A stretch of 64,000 nucleotides of DNA from Acinetobacter towneri DSM 14962 = CIP 107472 (GTDB lineage Bacteria; Pseudomonadota; Gammaproteobacteria; Pseudomonadales; Moraxellaceae), in assembly GCF_000368785.1 (NCBI RefSeq), contig NZ_KB849690.1, positions 722,252 through 786,251 of the forward strand, read 5' to 3'. The notes beneath the pieces were generated by a model. The model did no database searches. It saw only the letters and a list, made by a program, of their open reading frames with translations, and had not been told where the DNA came from. Of the stretch, positions 8,715-20,976 are shown in pieces (position 1 is the stretch's first letter; every line of letters starts with the position of its first letter). The translations under genes and the position numbers were made by a program.

Positions 8715-10502
8715 ATGGCTGAAACTGACATTGCTATGCCAGAATCAACAGCAGTTGATTCACGCCCAGCATTTGCAATTGTAGAAGAGCTCAAAACCAA
8801 ATTTGGTGAGAACTTCTACGTGCAAACGACTTTTGAAGATTTTCCAACAGTCTGGGTTGAGCGCGCACGTGTACAAGAAGTTTTAATGTTCTTGCGTACA
8901 GTGTCACGTCCATACGTGATGTTGTTCGACTTGTCTGCGGTAGATGAGCGTTTGCGTACTCACCGCGATGGTCTACCTGCGTCTGACTTTACTGTGTTCT
9001 ATCACTTGTTATCGCTTGAGCGTAACACGGACATTCGTATTAAAGTTGCGTTGAATGAGAGCGATCTCAACATTCCAACAGCAACCAACATTTGGCCAAA
9101 TGCCAACTGGTACGAGCGTGAAGCTTACGATATGTTTGGTATCAACTTCGAAGGGCATCCAATGCTTCGTCGTATCTTGTTGCCAACATACTGGGAAGGT
9201 CACCCGTTACGCAAAGAGTATTCTGCACGTGCAACGGAATATACACCGTATATGCAGAACCAAGCCAAACAAGACTTCGAGCAAGAACACCTTCGCTTTG
9301 TGCCTGAAGATTGGGGCTTAAAGCGCGGTAATAAAGACGAAGACTTCATGTTCCTGAACTTGGGTCCTAATCACCCATCTGCGCACGGTGCGTTCCGTGT
9401 AATTTTGCAGTTGGATGGTGAAGAAGTGAAAGACTGTGTGCCAGATATCGGCTATCACCACCGTGGTGTGGAAAAGATGGCTGAACGTCAAACTTGGCAT
9501 TCATTCATTCCTTATACTGACCGTGTGGACTACTTGGGTGGTTGTGCCCAAAACATGCCGTATGTGATGGGTGTGGAACAACTGGCGGGCATTACTGTGC
9601 CAGACCGCGCACAATGTATTCGTGTCATGATGTCGGAATTATTCCGTATCAATAACCACTTATTGTTCATTGGTACTGCAATTCAGGATGCGGGCGGTAT
9701 GACCCCTGTATTTTATATGTTCGCAGACCGTCAAAAAATCTACGATGCGATTGAAGCCATTACGGGTTACCGTATGCACCCAGCATGGTTCCGTATCGGT
9801 GGTACCGCACACGACTTACCAAACAACTGGCAGCACCTGATTCGTGAAATCTTGGAGTGGATGCCAAAACGTATGAATGAATACTACACAGCGGCATTAC
9901 GCAACTCGGTATTCATGGGTCGTACGCAAGGTGTAGCGCAGTATGATGCGAAATCTGCCTTGGCTTGGGGTGTGACAGGTACTGGTTTACGTGCAACAGG
10001 TATCGACTTTGACGTGCGTAAATACCGTCCATACAGTGGTTATGAGAACTATGACTTCGAAGTACCTGTAGAGTACGAAGGCGATGCTTACGCACGTGTA
10101 CTGGTTCACTTCCGTGAAATCGAAGAGTCATTGAAAATCATCAAACAATGTCTAGATAACATGCCATCTGGTCCATATAAAGCAGACCATCCATTGGCTG
10201 TTCCACCACCAAAAGACAAGACATTACAAGATATTGAAACCCTGATTACGCACTTCTTAAGCGTGTCTTGGGGTCCTGTAATGCCTGCTGGTGAAGCATC
10301 TGTAATGGCAGAAGTGGTGAAAGGTGCATCGAATTACTACTTGACTTCAGATAAGTCAACGATGAGTTACCGTACCCGTATTCGTACACCAACTTTCACG
10401 CATTTACAGCAAATGCCTTCTGTGATTAACGGCAGTCTGGTATCTGACTTAATCATTTATTTAGCGACCATTGACGTCGTAATGGCAGACGTGGATCGCT
10501 AA
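8715..10502 (+). CDS. nuoC: NADH-quinone oxidoreductase fused subunit C/D
   Basis: A 595-residue fusion (NuoCD). The first ~190 residues are the NuoC (30 kDa) domain with [12 protein letters not shown] and [10 protein letters not shown] linker leads to the NuoD (49 kDa) domain from about residue 212 with [28 protein letters not shown] and RTRIRTPTF. The NuoD domain forms the quinone pocket with NuoB. The fused form is usual in many gammaproteobacteria and is not an assembly artefact. The ATG follows an AGGA site. Confidence 0.97.
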   Translation: MAETDIAMPESTAVDSRPAFAIVEELKTKFGENFYVQTTFEDFPTVWVERARVQEVLMFLRTVSRPYVMLFDLSAVDERLRTHRDGLPASDFTVFYHLLSLERNTDIRIKVALNESDLNIPTATNIWPNANWYEREAYDMFGINFEGHPMLRRILLPTYWEGHPLRKEYSARATEYTPYMQNQAKQDFEQEHLRFVPEDWGLKRGNKDEDFMFLNLGPNHPSAHGAFRVILQLDGEEVKDCVPDIGYHHRGVEKMAERQTWHSFIPYTDRVDYLGGCAQNMPYVMGVEQLAGITVPDRAQCIRVMMSELFRINNHLLFIGTAIQDAGGMTPVFYMFADRQKIYDAIEAITGYRMHPAWFRIGGTAHDLPNNWQHLIREILEWMPKRMNEYYTAALRNSVFMGRTQGVAQYDAKSALAWGVTGTGLRATGIDFDVRKYRPYSGYENYDFEVPVEYEGDAYARVLVHFREIEESLKIIKQCLDNMPSGPYKADHPLAVPPPKDKTLQDIETLITHFLSVSWGPVMPAGEASVMAEVVKGASNYYLTSDKSTMSYRTRIRTPTFTHLQQMPSVINGSLVSDLIIYLATIDVVMADVDR

Positions 10503-10516
10503 GGGGTAAACGCATT

Positions 10517-11026
10517 ATGATGATTTTGACTGATAAAAAGCCACGTGTGAATGTTGAAGGGATTTTGACTGCGGAAGAAATCCATGAAATTGAACATCAC
10601 ATTGGTCATTATCCGTACCCACGTGCAGCATCTTTAGATGCCTTGAAGTGTGTACAGCGCCGTAATGGCTGGGTAGATGATGCGCAGTTAAATGCGATTG
10701 CACAGCTTCTAACCATCAGCGTTGCTGATTTAGAAGGTGTCGCAACATTCTATAACCGTATTTATCGCCAGCCTGTAGGTCGTCACGTGATTTTATTGTG
10801 TGACTCGATTGCATGCTTTTTGATGGGTGCAGAAACACTTGCAGAAGCATTCCAGCGTGAATTAGGCATTCAGTTTGGTCAAACGACTGCAGATGGTCGT
10901 TTCACGTTATTGCCAATTTGCTGTTTAGGAAATTGCGATAAGGGTCCAACCTTGATGATTGATGAAGATACTCACGGTTTAGTTGAGGTGACATCGGTGC
11001 AACAGTTATTGGAGAAGTATGTATGA
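10517..11026 (+). CDS. nuoE: NADH-quinone oxidoreductase subunit E
   Basis: A 169-residue thioredoxin-like subunit carrying the [2Fe-2S] cluster N1a. The ligands are C95 and C100 (LCDSIACF) and C136 and C140 (CCLGNC). It pairs with NuoF in the NADH dehydrogenase module. Two consecutive ATG codons are possible starts, one residue apart. Its stop overlaps the nuoF ATG by four bases, indicating translational coupling. Confidence 0.97.
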   Translation: MMILTDKKPRVNVEGILTAEEIHEIEHHIGHYPYPRAASLDALKCVQRRNGWVDDAQLNAIAQLLTISVADLEGVATFYNRIYRQPVGRHVILLCDSIACFLMGAETLAEAFQRELGIQFGQTTADGRFTLLPICCLGNCDKGPTLMIDEDTHGLVEVTSVQQLLEKYV

Positions 11027-12360
11027 ATACCGAACCAAGACCAATTTATGGTGACGGTAACCCAGAAACGCATCCATTAACTTGGCGTTTAAGCAAGCAA
11101 GAGCACGTGCGTAATGCAGATGATTACGAAGCACTAGAAGGCTATGCAGGCTTTAAGAAAGCGATTTCTATGCCGCCTAAAGATGTGCTTGAAGTCATTA
11201 AAGCTGCGACAGTGAAAGGTCGTGGTGGTGCAGGCTTCCCAGCAGGGATCAAATGGTCACTGATGGCACCAAACGACAATTCAGGTCCACGTTACCTGAT
11301 TTGTAATGCCGATGAGATGGAACCGGGTACTTTCAAAGACCGTTTGTTGATGGAAAAACTTCCACACCAACTGATTGAAGGTATGCTGATTGCTGCGTAC
11401 ACGCTTGAAGCAACCCACGGCTATATCTTTATTCGTGGCGAATACATCGAAGCTGCACAGTACTTAAATGAAGCGATTGAGCAAATTCGTGCCAAAGGTT
11501 ATTTGGGCGAAAACATTTTAGGTACTAACTGGGGCTTTGAACTATACGTGCACACGGGCGCAGGTCGTTATATCTGTGGTGAAGAAACCGCATTGATTAA
11601 CTCGCTTGAAGGTCGTCGTGCTAACCCACGTACTAAACCACCATTCCCGCAAGTTGCAGGGGCATGGGGTCGTCCAACGATTGTCAACAACGTAGAAACC
11701 TATAACAACTTACCTGCAATCATGTTGCGTGGTGCAGAGTGGTATATCGGTTTATCTGCAGGTAAATCGAAAGACCCTGGCACAAAAATTTACGGTGCTT
11801 CTGGTAAGGTGAAATTCCCAGGTCTATGGGAGCTTCCATTTGGTACGACTGCACGTGAAGTAATTGAAGACTATGCGGGTGGCATGCGTGATGGCTTGAA
11901 GCTAAAAGCATGGTTACCGGGTGGTGCATCTACCGACTTCTTGGCAGCAGAACACATTGACTTGCCTATGGATGCAGAAAGCATCATGAAGGCAGGTTCA
12001 CGTTTAGGCACGTGTTTGCTTATGGTGGTCGATGAAACCCAATGTATGGTTTCTGCAACCCGTAACTTAGAAGAATTCTTTGCGCGCGAATCATGTGGTT
12101 TCTGTACCCCATGTCGTGATGGTTTACCGTGGGCTGTAAAAGCACTTAAAGCAATTGAAAATGGCGAAGGGAAAGAAGAAGACATTCAACATCTTCAAGA
12201 ACTCACCAAAAAATTGTGGATTGGTAAGACCTTCTGTGCTCACGCACCAGGTGCGATGGAGCCATTAATGGGCGCACTCAAATATTTCCGTGGCGAATTT
12301 GAAGCAAAAGTGGCAAATAGCCGTCCTGCTGCTCAAGCTAGCAACGTAGAACAAGCTTAA
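11023..12360 (+). CDS. nuoF: NADH-quinone oxidoreductase subunit F (NADH/FMN binding)
   Basis: A 445-residue subunit that binds NADH, FMN and cluster N3. The glycine-rich [13 protein letters not shown] holds the nucleotides; [10 protein letters not shown] and a C358-x2-C361-x2-C364 motif with C405 ligate the [4Fe-4S] cluster. It overlaps nuoE by four bases. The C-terminal ~20 residues (Ala/Asn/Arg-rich) are a variable tail. All expected elements are present. Confidence 0.97.
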   Translation: MNTEPRPIYGDGNPETHPLTWRLSKQEHVRNADDYEALEGYAGFKKAISMPPKDVLEVIKAATVKGRGGAGFPAGIKWSLMAPNDNSGPRYLICNADEMEPGTFKDRLLMEKLPHQLIEGMLIAAYTLEATHGYIFIRGEYIEAAQYLNEAIEQIRAKGYLGENILGTNWGFELYVHTGAGRYICGEETALINSLEGRRANPRTKPPFPQVAGAWGRPTIVNNVETYNNLPAIMLRGAEWYIGLSAGKSKDPGTKIYGASGKVKFPGLWELPFGTTAREVIEDYAGGMRDGLKLKAWLPGGASTDFLAAEHIDLPMDAESIMKAGSRLGTCLLMVVDETQCMVSATRNLEEFFARESCGFCTPCRDGLPWAVKALKAIENGEGKEEDIQHLQELTKKLWIGKTFCAHAPGAMEPLMGALKYFRGEFEAKVANSRPAAQASNVEQA

Positions 12361-12371
12361 GGAATTCGACT

Positions 12372-15056
12372 ATGGCTACAATTCATGTCGATGGAAAATC
12401 GTACGAAGTCAATGGCTCGGAAAACTTGCTGCAAGCATGTTTGAGCCTTGGGATCGACATTCCGTACTTTTGTTGGCATCCATCCTTAGGTTCTGTCGGT
12501 TCTTGCCGTCAATGTGCCGTGACCCAATATGCGAACCCTGAAGATACTCGTGGTCGCTTGGTGATGTCATGTATGACACCTGCTGCTGACAATACCTATA
12601 TCTCGATTGAAGACAAGGAAGCAACTGAGTTCCGTGCTTCAATTGTAGAGTTCTTGATGACCAACCACCCACACGACTGTCCAGTCTGTGAAGAAGGTGG
12701 TCACTGCCATTTACAAGATATGACTGTAATGACGCAGCACGATCGTCGTCGTTACCGCTTTACCAAACGTACTCACTATAACCAAGAGCTTGGTTCGTTC
12801 ATTGCGCATGAAATGAACCGTTGTATCGCGTGTTATCGTTGTGTGCGTTACTACAAAGACTATGCAGGCGGTACAGACTTTGGTGTCTATGCCAACGCAT
12901 CACGTGTTTACTTTGGTCGTCCTGAATCAGGTACTTTGGAATCTGAATTCTCGGGTAACTTGACTGAAGTCTGTCCAACAGGTGTATTCACCGACAAAAC
13001 TCACTCTGCGCGTTATAACCGTAAGTGGGACATGCAGTATGCGCCTAGCGTATGCCAAGGCTGTTCTTCAGGTTGTAACATCTCTCCGGGTGAGCGTTAT
13101 GGCGAATTGCGTCGTGTAGAAAACCGCTTTAACGGTGAAGTCAACCAATACTTCCTATGCGATAAAGGTCGATTCGGTACAGGTTATGTGAACCGTGAAG
13201 ATCGTCCACGTCAGCCTCAGTTCCGTAACGGTGCGAGCGTAGAAACCGTTTCTGTAGATGCTGCACTTGATACGATTATTGCCAAAGTTCAAGGCAAAAA
13301 AGTTTTGGGTATTGGTTCACCGCGTGCATCGCTTGAATCAAACTTTGCTTTGCGTGAGTTGGTTGGCCAAGACAACTACTCAACAGGTTTATCGCAAAAA
13401 GAGCAAAACTTGGTTGAACTTGCAGCTTCAATCATGCAAACCGAAGGGATTTACAACCCGGGTATGCGTGAAATTGAAGACTACGATGCTGTGTTAATTT
13501 TGGGTGAAGATTTAACCCAAACTGCACCACGTATGGCGTTGTCTGTTCGTCAAGCGGCGAAAAACAAAGCCAAAGAAATGGCGGCAGAGCGTCGTACGCC
13601 AGATTGGTTGGCTGAACCTGTGCAACGTATTGCGCAAGATGCAAAATCACCAATTTACATTTTGGCTGCAACGCAAACTCGTTTAGCTGATGTCGCAACA
13701 GGTGAAGTGGTTGCTTCTCCAAATGATATCGCACGTTTAGGTTTTGCCATTGCTGCTGCGGTTGCAGGTGACGTGATCACAGGTTTAGATGACGATGCGA
13801 AAGCATTTGCACAAACCATTGCTGACACGTTAAAAGCTGCGAAAAAACCATTGGTGATTTCAGGTACAAGCTTACTAGACGCTGCCATTATGGAAGCGGC
13901 TGCACAAGTGGCACAAAACTTGGGTGAAAACGCAGGTTTAAGCTTAACTGTGCCAGAAGTGAACTCAATGGGCTTGGCTATTTTTGGTGGTCAAAGCTTA
14001 GAGCAAGCATTTGCGCAAGATTACGATGCTGTGATTGTGGTTGAAAATGACTTATACCGTCGTTTACCTGCAGCACAAGTTGATGCAGCTTTAGCGAAAG
14101 CACAAGATGTCATTGTGTTAGATCATGCTGAAACTGCAACTGTGCAAAAAGCCAACATCGTACTTTCTGCAGCAAGCTTCGCGGAAGGTGATGGTACGGT
14201 GGTGAGTCAGGAAGGTCGTGCACAACGCTTCTTCCAAGTTTATGACCCAAGCTACTACAAACCTGAATTGGCGATTAAAGAATCTTGGCGCTGGTTACAC
14301 GCACTTGAAACAGGCTTAAAAGGCAAAGCAATTGCTTGGACTGTTTTAGATGACGTGATTGAATCTGTAGTGAAGAATGTTCCAGCACTTGAAGCAATTC
14401 AAGATGTTGCACCAGATGCAGGTTTCCGTGTACATGGCTTAAAAGTTGCGCGTGAACCACGTCGTTACTCAGGTCGTACCGCTATGCGTGCACCGTTATC
14501 CATTCACGAACCAAAACAACCTGTCGATGTAGATTCAGCATTAACATTCTCTATGGAAGGTTATGTGGGTAATCAAACGCCAGCGGCACTTGTACCATTT
14601 GCTTGGTCTGCAGGTTGGAACTCGCCACAAGCTTGGAACAAATTCCAAGACAACGTGGGTGGTCACTTAAAAGGTGGTGACGCAGGTATTCGTTTATTCG
14701 ACCGTTTGGCGAAACGTCCTGCACGTAGCTATGTTGCACCTGCACCAGTACTTGCTAATCCAGACAGCTTCCGTTTAATTCCAATGCATCACATTTTTGC
14801 ATCGGGTGAATTTACGGTGAAAACACCTGCAATGGAATCACGTATTCCTGAAGCAGTATTTGCTGTAGGTACGCAGGATGCGCAGCGTTTGAATCTACAA
14901 GATGGTCAAACAATTACTGTACAAGCAGGCGAAACATCTATCGTGTTGCCAGTACAAGTGATTGAATATTTACCTACAGGTTATATTGGCTACCCAATTG
15001 GTCTTGCACCAACGGTATCTCTTGCAGAGCCTGTTTCAGTCGCGGTAGGAGTGTAA
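12372..15056 (+). CDS. nuoG: NADH-quinone oxidoreductase subunit G
   Basis: An 894-residue iron-sulfur subunit of the peripheral arm. It has an N-terminal plant-type [2Fe-2S] ferredoxin domain ([15 protein letters not shown]), the His-ligated cluster segment ([14 protein letters not shown]), a second [4Fe-4S] set (CIACYRC, later CPTG), and the extra N7 motif CQGCSSGC with a fourth Cys (FLCDKG), found only in some bacterial NuoG. The remaining ~650 residues form a molybdopterin-oxidoreductase-like scaffold without cofactor function. Length is normal for gammaproteobacteria. Confidence 0.97.
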   Translation: MATIHVDGKSYEVNGSENLLQACLSLGIDIPYFCWHPSLGSVGSCRQCAVTQYANPEDTRGRLVMSCMTPAADNTYISIEDKEATEFRASIVEFLMTNHPHDCPVCEEGGHCHLQDMTVMTQHDRRRYRFTKRTHYNQELGSFIAHEMNRCIACYRCVRYYKDYAGGTDFGVYANASRVYFGRPESGTLESEFSGNLTEVCPTGVFTDKTHSARYNRKWDMQYAPSVCQGCSSGCNISPGERYGELRRVENRFNGEVNQYFLCDKGRFGTGYVNREDRPRQPQFRNGASVETVSVDAALDTIIAKVQGKKVLGIGSPRASLESNFALRELVGQDNYSTGLSQKEQNLVELAASIMQTEGIYNPGMREIEDYDAVLILGEDLTQTAPRMALSVRQAAKNKAKEMAAERRTPDWLAEPVQRIAQDAKSPIYILAATQTRLADVATGEVVASPNDIARLGFAIAAAVAGDVITGLDDDAKAFAQTIADTLKAAKKPLVISGTSLLDAAIMEAAAQVAQNLGENAGLSLTVPEVNSMGLAIFGGQSLEQAFAQDYDAVIVVENDLYRRLPAAQVDAALAKAQDVIVLDHAETATVQKANIVLSAASFAEGDGTVVSQEGRAQRFFQVYDPSYYKPELAIKESWRWLHALETGLKGKAIAWTVLDDVIESVVKNVPALEAIQDVAPDAGFRVHGLKVAREPRRYSGRTAMRAPLSIHEPKQPVDVDSALTFSMEGYVGNQTPAALVPFAWSAGWNSPQAWNKFQDNVGGHLKGGDAGIRLFDRLAKRPARSYVAPAPVLANPDSFRLIPMHHIFASGEFTVKTPAMESRIPEAVFAVGTQDAQRLNLQDGQTITVQAGETSIVLPVQVIEYLPTGYIGYPIGLAPTVSLAEPVSVAVGV

Positions 15057-15059
15057 TTC

Positions 15060-16079
15060 ATGCAACAAGAATTAATCCGTCAGACGCCGCTGTGGGCTGA
15101 GAACTGGCCAATTGCCTATTCAGTCATTCAAGCGATTGTCATCTTACTGGTTGTGGTATTGATTGCTGCACTCATGTCTTTTATTGAGCGTCGTTTACTG
15201 GGCTTATGGCAAGACCGTTATGGTCCGAACCGTGTAGGTCCAGGCGGTATGTTCCAGATTGTTGCCGACATGCTGAAAATCATGTTCAAAGAAGACTGGA
15301 CACCAAAATTTGCCGACAAACTTACGTTCCGTATGGCACCAGCAGTTGCAATGGCAACTGCGGTACTGTCGTTCATGGTTATTCCTGTATCACCTTATTT
15401 AGGTGTGGCAGACATGAGCATTGGCCTGTTGTTCTTTATGGCAATGGCAGGTATCGCAGTGTATGCGGTGTTATTCGGTGGTTGGTCATCAAATAACAAA
15501 TACGCCTTGCTTGGTGGTTTACGTTCAGCCGCGCAAACCATTTCTTATGAAGTGTTCTTGGGTATTTCACTCATGGGTGTGGTTGCAATTGCAGGCTCAT
15601 TCAACATGCGTGAAATTGTTGAAGCGCAACGTGATGTTTGGTTTGTGATTCCACAATTCTTAGGTTTCTTGATTTTCGTGGTTGCAGGTGTTGCGGTAAC
15701 TCACCGTCACCCATTTGACCAACCAGAAGCAGAACAAGAATTGGCTGAAGGTTATCACGTCGAATATGGCGGTATGAAGTGGGGGATGTTCTTCGTTGCA
15801 GAATATGTCAACGTGGTACTGATCTCTGCGCTTATCGTGACTCTATTCTTCGGTGGATGGCTAGCGCCGTTTAACCTTGAAATTCCATTCATTCCAGCAG
15901 CTTTCTGGTTCATTATCAAAACAGCATTCTTTGTGATGATGTTTGTCTTGGCTCGTGGTTCTTTAATGCGTCCGCGTTATGACCAAGTGATGAACTTTGG
16001 TTGGAAAATTTGCTTGCCATTGGCGCTTGTTAACCTTTTGGTAACTGGTGCTGTGATTCTTATGAATCATTCGGCCTAA
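15060..16079 (+). CDS. nuoH: NADH-quinone oxidoreductase subunit H
   Basis: A 339-residue membrane subunit with eight or so helices that links the quinone site to the proton channels. The conserved [19 protein letters not shown] loop near residue 43 and the [20 protein letters not shown] loop near residue 218 are both present. It starts three bases after nuoG. Confidence 0.97.
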   Translation: MQQELIRQTPLWAENWPIAYSVIQAIVILLVVVLIAALMSFIERRLLGLWQDRYGPNRVGPGGMFQIVADMLKIMFKEDWTPKFADKLTFRMAPAVAMATAVLSFMVIPVSPYLGVADMSIGLLFFMAMAGIAVYAVLFGGWSSNNKYALLGGLRSAAQTISYEVFLGISLMGVVAIAGSFNMREIVEAQRDVWFVIPQFLGFLIFVVAGVAVTHRHPFDQPEAEQELAEGYHVEYGGMKWGMFFVAEYVNVVLISALIVTLFFGGWLAPFNLEIPFIPAAFWFIIKTAFFVMMFVLARGSLMRPRYDQVMNFGWKICLPLALVNLLVTGAVILMNHSA

Positions 16080-16097
16080 GACAGCAGGGAGAACAAT

Positions 16098-16640
16098 ATG
16101 TTTAAGTTTCTAGCTGGGTTTGGGTCAATTGTACGTTCACTGTGGATGGTTTTCTCACACGTGACACGTAAACGTGACACCATTTTGTATCCGGAAGTGC
16201 CAGCCGAAGAAATTGTACCTCCACGCTTCCGTGGTCGTATTGTGTTAACACGCGATCCAGATGGCGAAGAGCGTTGTGTAGCATGTAACCTCTGTGCAGT
16301 TGCCTGTCCAGTTGGTTGTATTTCACTGCAAAAAGCAGAACAGGAAGATGGTCGTTGGTACCCAGAGTTTTTCCGTATCAACTTCTCACGCTGTATTTTC
16401 TGCGGTATGTGTGAAGAAGCATGCCCAACGACTGCAATTCAGTTAACACCTGACTTCGAGTTAGGTGAATATGTGCGTCAAGACTTGGTGTATGAGAAAG
16501 AACACTTACTCATTTCAGGTCCTGGTAAATATCCTGACTACAACTTCTACCGTGTAACGGGTATGGCTGTTACAGGTAAAGACAAAGGTCAAGCGCAACG
16601 TGAAAGCGCACCTATTGATGTACGGAGTCTATTACCATGA
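16098..16640 (+). CDS. nuoI: NADH-quinone oxidoreductase subunit I
   Basis: A 180-residue ferredoxin-like subunit with two [4Fe-4S] clusters (N6a and N6b). The ligand sets are C60/C63/C66/C70 followed by CP, and C99/C102/C105/C109 followed by CP. It passes electrons from NuoG toward NuoB. Its GGGAGAAC ribosome site is clear and it overlaps nuoJ by four bases. Confidence 0.97.
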   Translation: MFKFLAGFGSIVRSLWMVFSHVTRKRDTILYPEVPAEEIVPPRFRGRIVLTRDPDGEERCVACNLCAVACPVGCISLQKAEQEDGRWYPEFFRINFSRCIFCGMCEEACPTTAIQLTPDFELGEYVRQDLVYEKEHLLISGPGKYPDYNFYRVTGMAVTGKDKGQAQRESAPIDVRSLLP

Positions 16641-17158
16641 TGTGGCCGTTTTACTTGATGGCACTCGTGGCCATTGTTTCTACGGTTCGTGTAGTGACTA
16701 ACGCGAACCCAGTACATGCTTTATTAAGCTTGATCGTGTCATTACTTGCGGTTGCAGGCATGTTCATGATCGTGGGTGCACCATTTGCTGGTGCCTTGGA
16801 AATCATTGTTTATGCGGGTGCGATCATGGTCTTGTTCGTATTCGTGGTGATGATGCTCAACCTTGGTCAGCAAACTGTTGAGCAAGAGCGTAAATGGTTG
16901 ACTTCATCAACTTGGGCATACCCAGCTTTGATGAGCTTCCTAATTGGTTTGGTTTTAGTGTGGTCATTAAGCTCAGACTACACTGCACCAAGCGCGCTTA
17001 TGGGCACCGAAATGGTGGGTCCAAAAGCAGTGGGTCAAGCACTCTTTACTCAGTACTTATTGTTGGTTGAAGTTGCCGCAATGTTATTACTTGCAGCTTT
17101 GGTTGCAGGCTTCCACATCGGTAAACGTGAACCAAGTGCAGAAGAGGAAAAAGAATAA
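16637..17158 (+). CDS. nuoJ: NADH-quinone oxidoreductase subunit J
   Basis: A 173-residue membrane subunit with five predicted helices. The conserved [21 protein letters not shown] segment contains the pi-bulge helix that couples quinone chemistry to proton movement. The gene overlaps nuoI by four bases and nuoK by one base, so its translation is coupled to both. Confidence 0.96.
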   Translation: MMWPFYLMALVAIVSTVRVVTNANPVHALLSLIVSLLAVAGMFMIVGAPFAGALEIIVYAGAIMVLFVFVVMMLNLGQQTVEQERKWLTSSTWAYPALMSFLIGLVLVWSLSSDYTAPSALMGTEMVGPKAVGQALFTQYLLLVEVAAMLLLAALVAGFHIGKREPSAEEEKE

Positions 17159-17466
17159 TGGGCAACATCCCTTTAGAACATGGTTTGATTGTCGCGACCA
17201 TTCTTTTTGCACTCGGTTTTTACGGTGTGATGGTGCGACGCAACCTACTATTTATTTTAATGGGCCTTGAAATCATGATGAACGCTGCGGCATTGGCGTT
17301 TGTCTTGGCTGGTAGTGCATGGGTACAACCAGATGGTCAGATCATGTTTATCCTGATCTTGACACTTGCTGCGGCAGAGGCGTGTATCGGTCTTGCGATC
17401 GTCCTTCAGTTCTATCATCGCTTCCATCATTTGGATGTGGATGCTGCTAGTGAGATGCGCGGATGA
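17158..17466 (+). CDS. nuoK: NADH-quinone oxidoreductase subunit K
   Basis: A 102-residue three-helix membrane subunit (MrpC-like). The buried glutamates of the proton channel lie in [13 protein letters not shown] and [12 protein letters not shown]. Length is typical. It overlaps nuoJ by one base and nuoL by four. Confidence 0.96.
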   Translation: MGNIPLEHGLIVATILFALGFYGVMVRRNLLFILMGLEIMMNAAALAFVLAGSAWVQPDGQIMFILILTLAAAEACIGLAIVLQFYHRFHHLDVDAASEMRG

Positions 17467-19358
17467 GTTATTTATATCTAACAGTATTGTTTCCGCTCAT
17501 TGGTTTTATCCTTTTAGCGGCAGGGCGTAACAACTTACCTGAAAAAGTTGCTGCGATTATTGGCGTAGGTTCAGTGGGTCTGTCTGCATTATTTGCGCTA
17601 ATTGCAGGCATGGACTTTGTGAACAACGGTTCGGTTGCAACGACTCAACATTTATGGACTTGGTTCAATGTGGGTGGTTTTGCACCTGCGTTTAGCTTGC
17701 ACTTAGACGGTTTATCTTTGCTCATGCTGGGCATGATTACAGGCGTGGGTTTCTTAATTCACATCTTTGCATCATGGTATATGCGTGGTGAAGAAGACTT
17801 TGCACGTTTCTTCTCTTACTTCAACTTGTTCGTTGCGAGCATGTTGTTGTTGGTACTTGGCGATAACTTGGCGTTATTGTTCCTAGGTTGGGAAGGTGTA
17901 GGTTTGTGCTCTTACTTGCTGATTGGTTATTACTACCAAAACCCTGCAAACGGTTTTGCAGCAATCAAAGCATTTACCGTAACACGTGTGGGTGACGTTT
18001 TCCTACTGATCGCGTTGTTCTTGTTGTATCAACAATTTGGTACGTTGAACACACAATACATCGTAGAAAATGCAGCCAATGTAATGACTCAAAGCTCGTC
18101 GATCACCATTTGGACAGCGTTAATGTTGTTCTTGGGTGCTGCGGGTAAATCTGCACAAATTCCGTTGCAAACTTGGTTAGCCGATGCTATGGCAGGTCCT
18201 ACACCTGTATCTGCATTAATCCACGCTGCAACCATGGTAACTGCGGGTGTTTACTTATGCTGCCGTATGTTCAGCGTATTTGAACTTGCACCTGAAGTGA
18301 TGTTATTCATTTCAATTACAGGTGCTGTGACCTTGCTAGTTGCTGGTTTTGCAGCATTGGTTCAAACCGACATCAAACGTATTTTGGCTTACTCAACTAT
18401 GAGTCAGCTGGGTTATATGTTTATGGCAGTTGGTGCAGAAGCATACCAAGCGGGTCTATTCCACATGTTAACTCACGCATTCTTCAAGGCATTATTATTC
18501 TTGTCTTCTGGTGCGGTGATTTTGGCTTACCATCACGAACAAAACATTTTCAAAATGGGTGGCTTGTTCTACAAGAACAAATTCCTGTTTGCATGTTTCG
18601 CGATTGGTGGCGGTGCATTGGCAGCGATTCCATTCTTGACCATTGGTTTCTTCTCAAAAGACGCTATTTTGGCAGCAGTTTGGACGCAAAGTCATATCGC
18701 AGGTATTTCGCTATATAACACCTTATATTGGGTGGGTGTAGCAGGTGCATTCTTAACGTCAATTTATACATTCCGCTTAATTTGGGTTGTATTCTTTGGT
18801 AAAGAAAACACACCGTATCACGAGATCAAAGGCGCAACTTACTGGTTCCCATTGGCAGTGCTTGCAGCACTTTCAACTGGTTTAGCGATTGTATTAAAAG
18901 CGCCAGTGATGAGCATTCTTGATGCTGCAAAAATCCCAGCATTTGTGATTCCTGAAGCATTAGAAGCAGGTGCACATGGTGCAGAGTATGTTGCAATTGG
19001 CGTGGCTTTGGCTGGTTTAGCTGTAGGCGTGGTGTTATTTGCCTTTGCTTACAACGCTGTAAAAGGTTTCGCGCAAACTTCATTGGGTGCGGGTCTTGCC
19101 AATATTTGCCGTAATGCACTTGGTTTCGATGCGTTGTATGACATCGTATTTGTAAAACCATACTTGCTGATTGCCAAACTATTAGGTCGTGATCCAGTGG
19201 ATGGTATGTGGTTAGTACTGCCTGCACTGGTGAAAGGTGGTCATAGCTTCACAAGTTCACGTCAAACTGGTTCATTACGTGAGTACGCATCGAGTATGGC
19301 ACTTGGTGTGGTGGTCTTACTAATGATCTTGATCGTGATTCAGGTCGTGGGGAAATAA
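17463..19358 (+). CDS. nuoL: NADH-quinone oxidoreductase subunit L
   Basis: A 631-residue antiporter-like proton pump subunit. The [17 protein letters not shown] helix with the channel glutamate and the [23 protein letters not shown] block are diagnostic. The C-terminal part would form the long lateral helix that spans the membrane arm. It has more than 14 hydrophobic segments and normal length for NuoL. Confidence 0.97.
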   Translation: MSYLYLTVLFPLIGFILLAAGRNNLPEKVAAIIGVGSVGLSALFALIAGMDFVNNGSVATTQHLWTWFNVGGFAPAFSLHLDGLSLLMLGMITGVGFLIHIFASWYMRGEEDFARFFSYFNLFVASMLLLVLGDNLALLFLGWEGVGLCSYLLIGYYYQNPANGFAAIKAFTVTRVGDVFLLIALFLLYQQFGTLNTQYIVENAANVMTQSSSITIWTALMLFLGAAGKSAQIPLQTWLADAMAGPTPVSALIHAATMVTAGVYLCCRMFSVFELAPEVMLFISITGAVTLLVAGFAALVQTDIKRILAYSTMSQLGYMFMAVGAEAYQAGLFHMLTHAFFKALLFLSSGAVILAYHHEQNIFKMGGLFYKNKFLFACFAIGGGALAAIPFLTIGFFSKDAILAAVWTQSHIAGISLYNTLYWVGVAGAFLTSIYTFRLIWVVFFGKENTPYHEIKGATYWFPLAVLAALSTGLAIVLKAPVMSILDAAKIPAFVIPEALEAGAHGAEYVAIGVALAGLAVGVVLFAFAYNAVKGFAQTSLGAGLANICRNALGFDALYDIVFVKPYLLIAKLLGRDPVDGMWLVLPALVKGGHSFTSSRQTGSLREYASSMALGVVVLLMILIVIQVVGK

Positions 19359-19359
19359 G

Positions 19360-20973
19360 ATGGATACTCCAAACAATTTAATTCTACCCGCGCTGATCCT
19401 TGTTCCGTTCATTGCAGGTTTTATTTGCTGGTTGGTCGATAAACTCGACGATAAATTACCGCGTTACATTGCTTTAGTGGGCATGCTCGTTACTTTGGGC
19501 TTAACTGTCGCATTGTGGCAAGGTGCTAGCTATAACTATGAATTAGGCGCTCAAGTTCCAACTTGGTCGGCTGAATTTATGCTGCCTTGGATTCAAACCC
19601 TAGGCATCAACATTCACTTAGCGGTGGATGGCTTATCTTTACTCATGGTGGGTTTAACTGCATTACTGGGTATTTTAGCGGTAGGCTGTTCATTTGGTGA
19701 GATTCAAAAGAACGTCGGTTTCTTCCACCTTAACCTTTTATGGTCTTTGGGTGGGGTAATTGGCGTATTCCTTGCGATTGACTTGTTCCTGTTCTTCTTC
19801 TTCTGGGAGATGATGCTTGTACCAATCTACTTCCTGATTGCGTTATGGGGTCATAAAGGTTCAAATGGTCGTTCACGTGTTTACGCTGCAACCAAATTCT
19901 TTATCTACACGCAAGTTGCTGGTTTAATCATGTTGATTGGTATCTTAGGTCTAGTGATCTATGGATACATGATGTCAGGTACTATTTCATTCAACTACAA
20001 CTATTTATTGGCTGTAGCGAATACACTTGACGCACAATTACCAGCAGTCGCTTATGCCTTCATGATCTGTTTATTCATCGGTTTTGCGGTAAAACTTCCA
20101 GTTTTCCCATTACACGGTTGGTTACCAGATGCACACGCACAAGCGCCTACAGCGGGTTCTGTCGACCTTGCAGGTATTTTGATTAAAACTGCGGCATACG
20201 GTTTATTACGTTTCGTGATTCCATTCTTCCCAGCGGCTTCTGCTCAGTTTGCAGACATCGCCATTATTTTGGGTTTAATTGGTGTGTTCTACGGCGCGTG
20301 GTGTGCTTTCCAGCAAACCGATATGAAGCGTTTACTTGCCTATACCTCAATTTCGCACATGGGCTTCGTATTACTTGCAATTTATGCAGGTAATATCCTG
20401 ACTTACCAAGGCTTAATGATCATGATGTTGGCACATGGCTTGTCATCTGCTGCATTGTTCATTATGTGTGGTCAAATTTACGAGCGCGTACATACACGTG
20501 ACATGCGTTTAATGGGCGGTATTCGTGGTCAATTCCAATACCTTTCATTCTTCCTGATGTTCTTTGTGGCAGCGTTAGTTGGTATTCCTGGTTTAGGTAA
20601 CTTTATTGGTGAATTCCTGATTTTAATGGGTTCATTTGAACAGTTCCCAGCCTTCACAATTATTGCGGCAATCAGTTTAGTTTTTGCAGGTGTTTACGGT
20701 TTAATCCTGATTCACAAAGCCTTATTTGGTGTACCAAATGAAGAGCAAAAACAACACTATGCAAATCCGTTAAAAGATTTAAATGCACGTGAAGTTGTGA
20801 TTCTTTCAATTTGTGCGCTGGGTCTAGTATGGCTTGGTCTGTATCCACAAACCTTCCTTGATATTTCAAATTCAAGTATGGCGTGGTTAGCAAATAGCTA
20901 CATCCCAGTTCAAGAAGTAGTTGAAGTTACACAAGAAGTAACAGCTCAACTCGAAAATGTGGAGATCCAATAA
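19360..20973 (+). CDS. nuoM: NADH-quinone oxidoreductase subunit M
   Basis: A 537-residue antiporter-like proton pump subunit. FFFWEMMLVPIYFLIALWG holds the key glutamate, and KLPVFPLHGWLPDAHAQAPTAGS is the family signature. The last 20 residues are acidic and Val-rich, a variable tail. It begins one base after the nuoL stop codon. Confidence 0.97.
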   Translation: MDTPNNLILPALILVPFIAGFICWLVDKLDDKLPRYIALVGMLVTLGLTVALWQGASYNYELGAQVPTWSAEFMLPWIQTLGINIHLAVDGLSLLMVGLTALLGILAVGCSFGEIQKNVGFFHLNLLWSLGGVIGVFLAIDLFLFFFFWEMMLVPIYFLIALWGHKGSNGRSRVYAATKFFIYTQVAGLIMLIGILGLVIYGYMMSGTISFNYNYLLAVANTLDAQLPAVAYAFMICLFIGFAVKLPVFPLHGWLPDAHAQAPTAGSVDLAGILIKTAAYGLLRFVIPFFPAASAQFADIAIILGLIGVFYGAWCAFQQTDMKRLLAYTSISHMGFVLLAIYAGNILTYQGLMIMMLAHGLSSAALFIMCGQIYERVHTRDMRLMGGIRGQFQYLSFFLMFFVAALVGIPGLGNFIGEFLILMGSFEQFPAFTIIAAISLVFAGVYGLILIHKALFGVPNEEQKQHYANPLKDLNAREVVILSICALGLVWLGLYPQTFLDISNSSMAWLANSYIPVQEVVEVTQEVTAQLENVEIQ

Positions 20974-20976
20974 GCC

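Noticed and set aside
18826..19227. 133-codon minus-strand open frame inside nuoL
   Set aside because: It is antisense to a conserved subunit, is Gln/His/Leu-rich and has no plausible domain.
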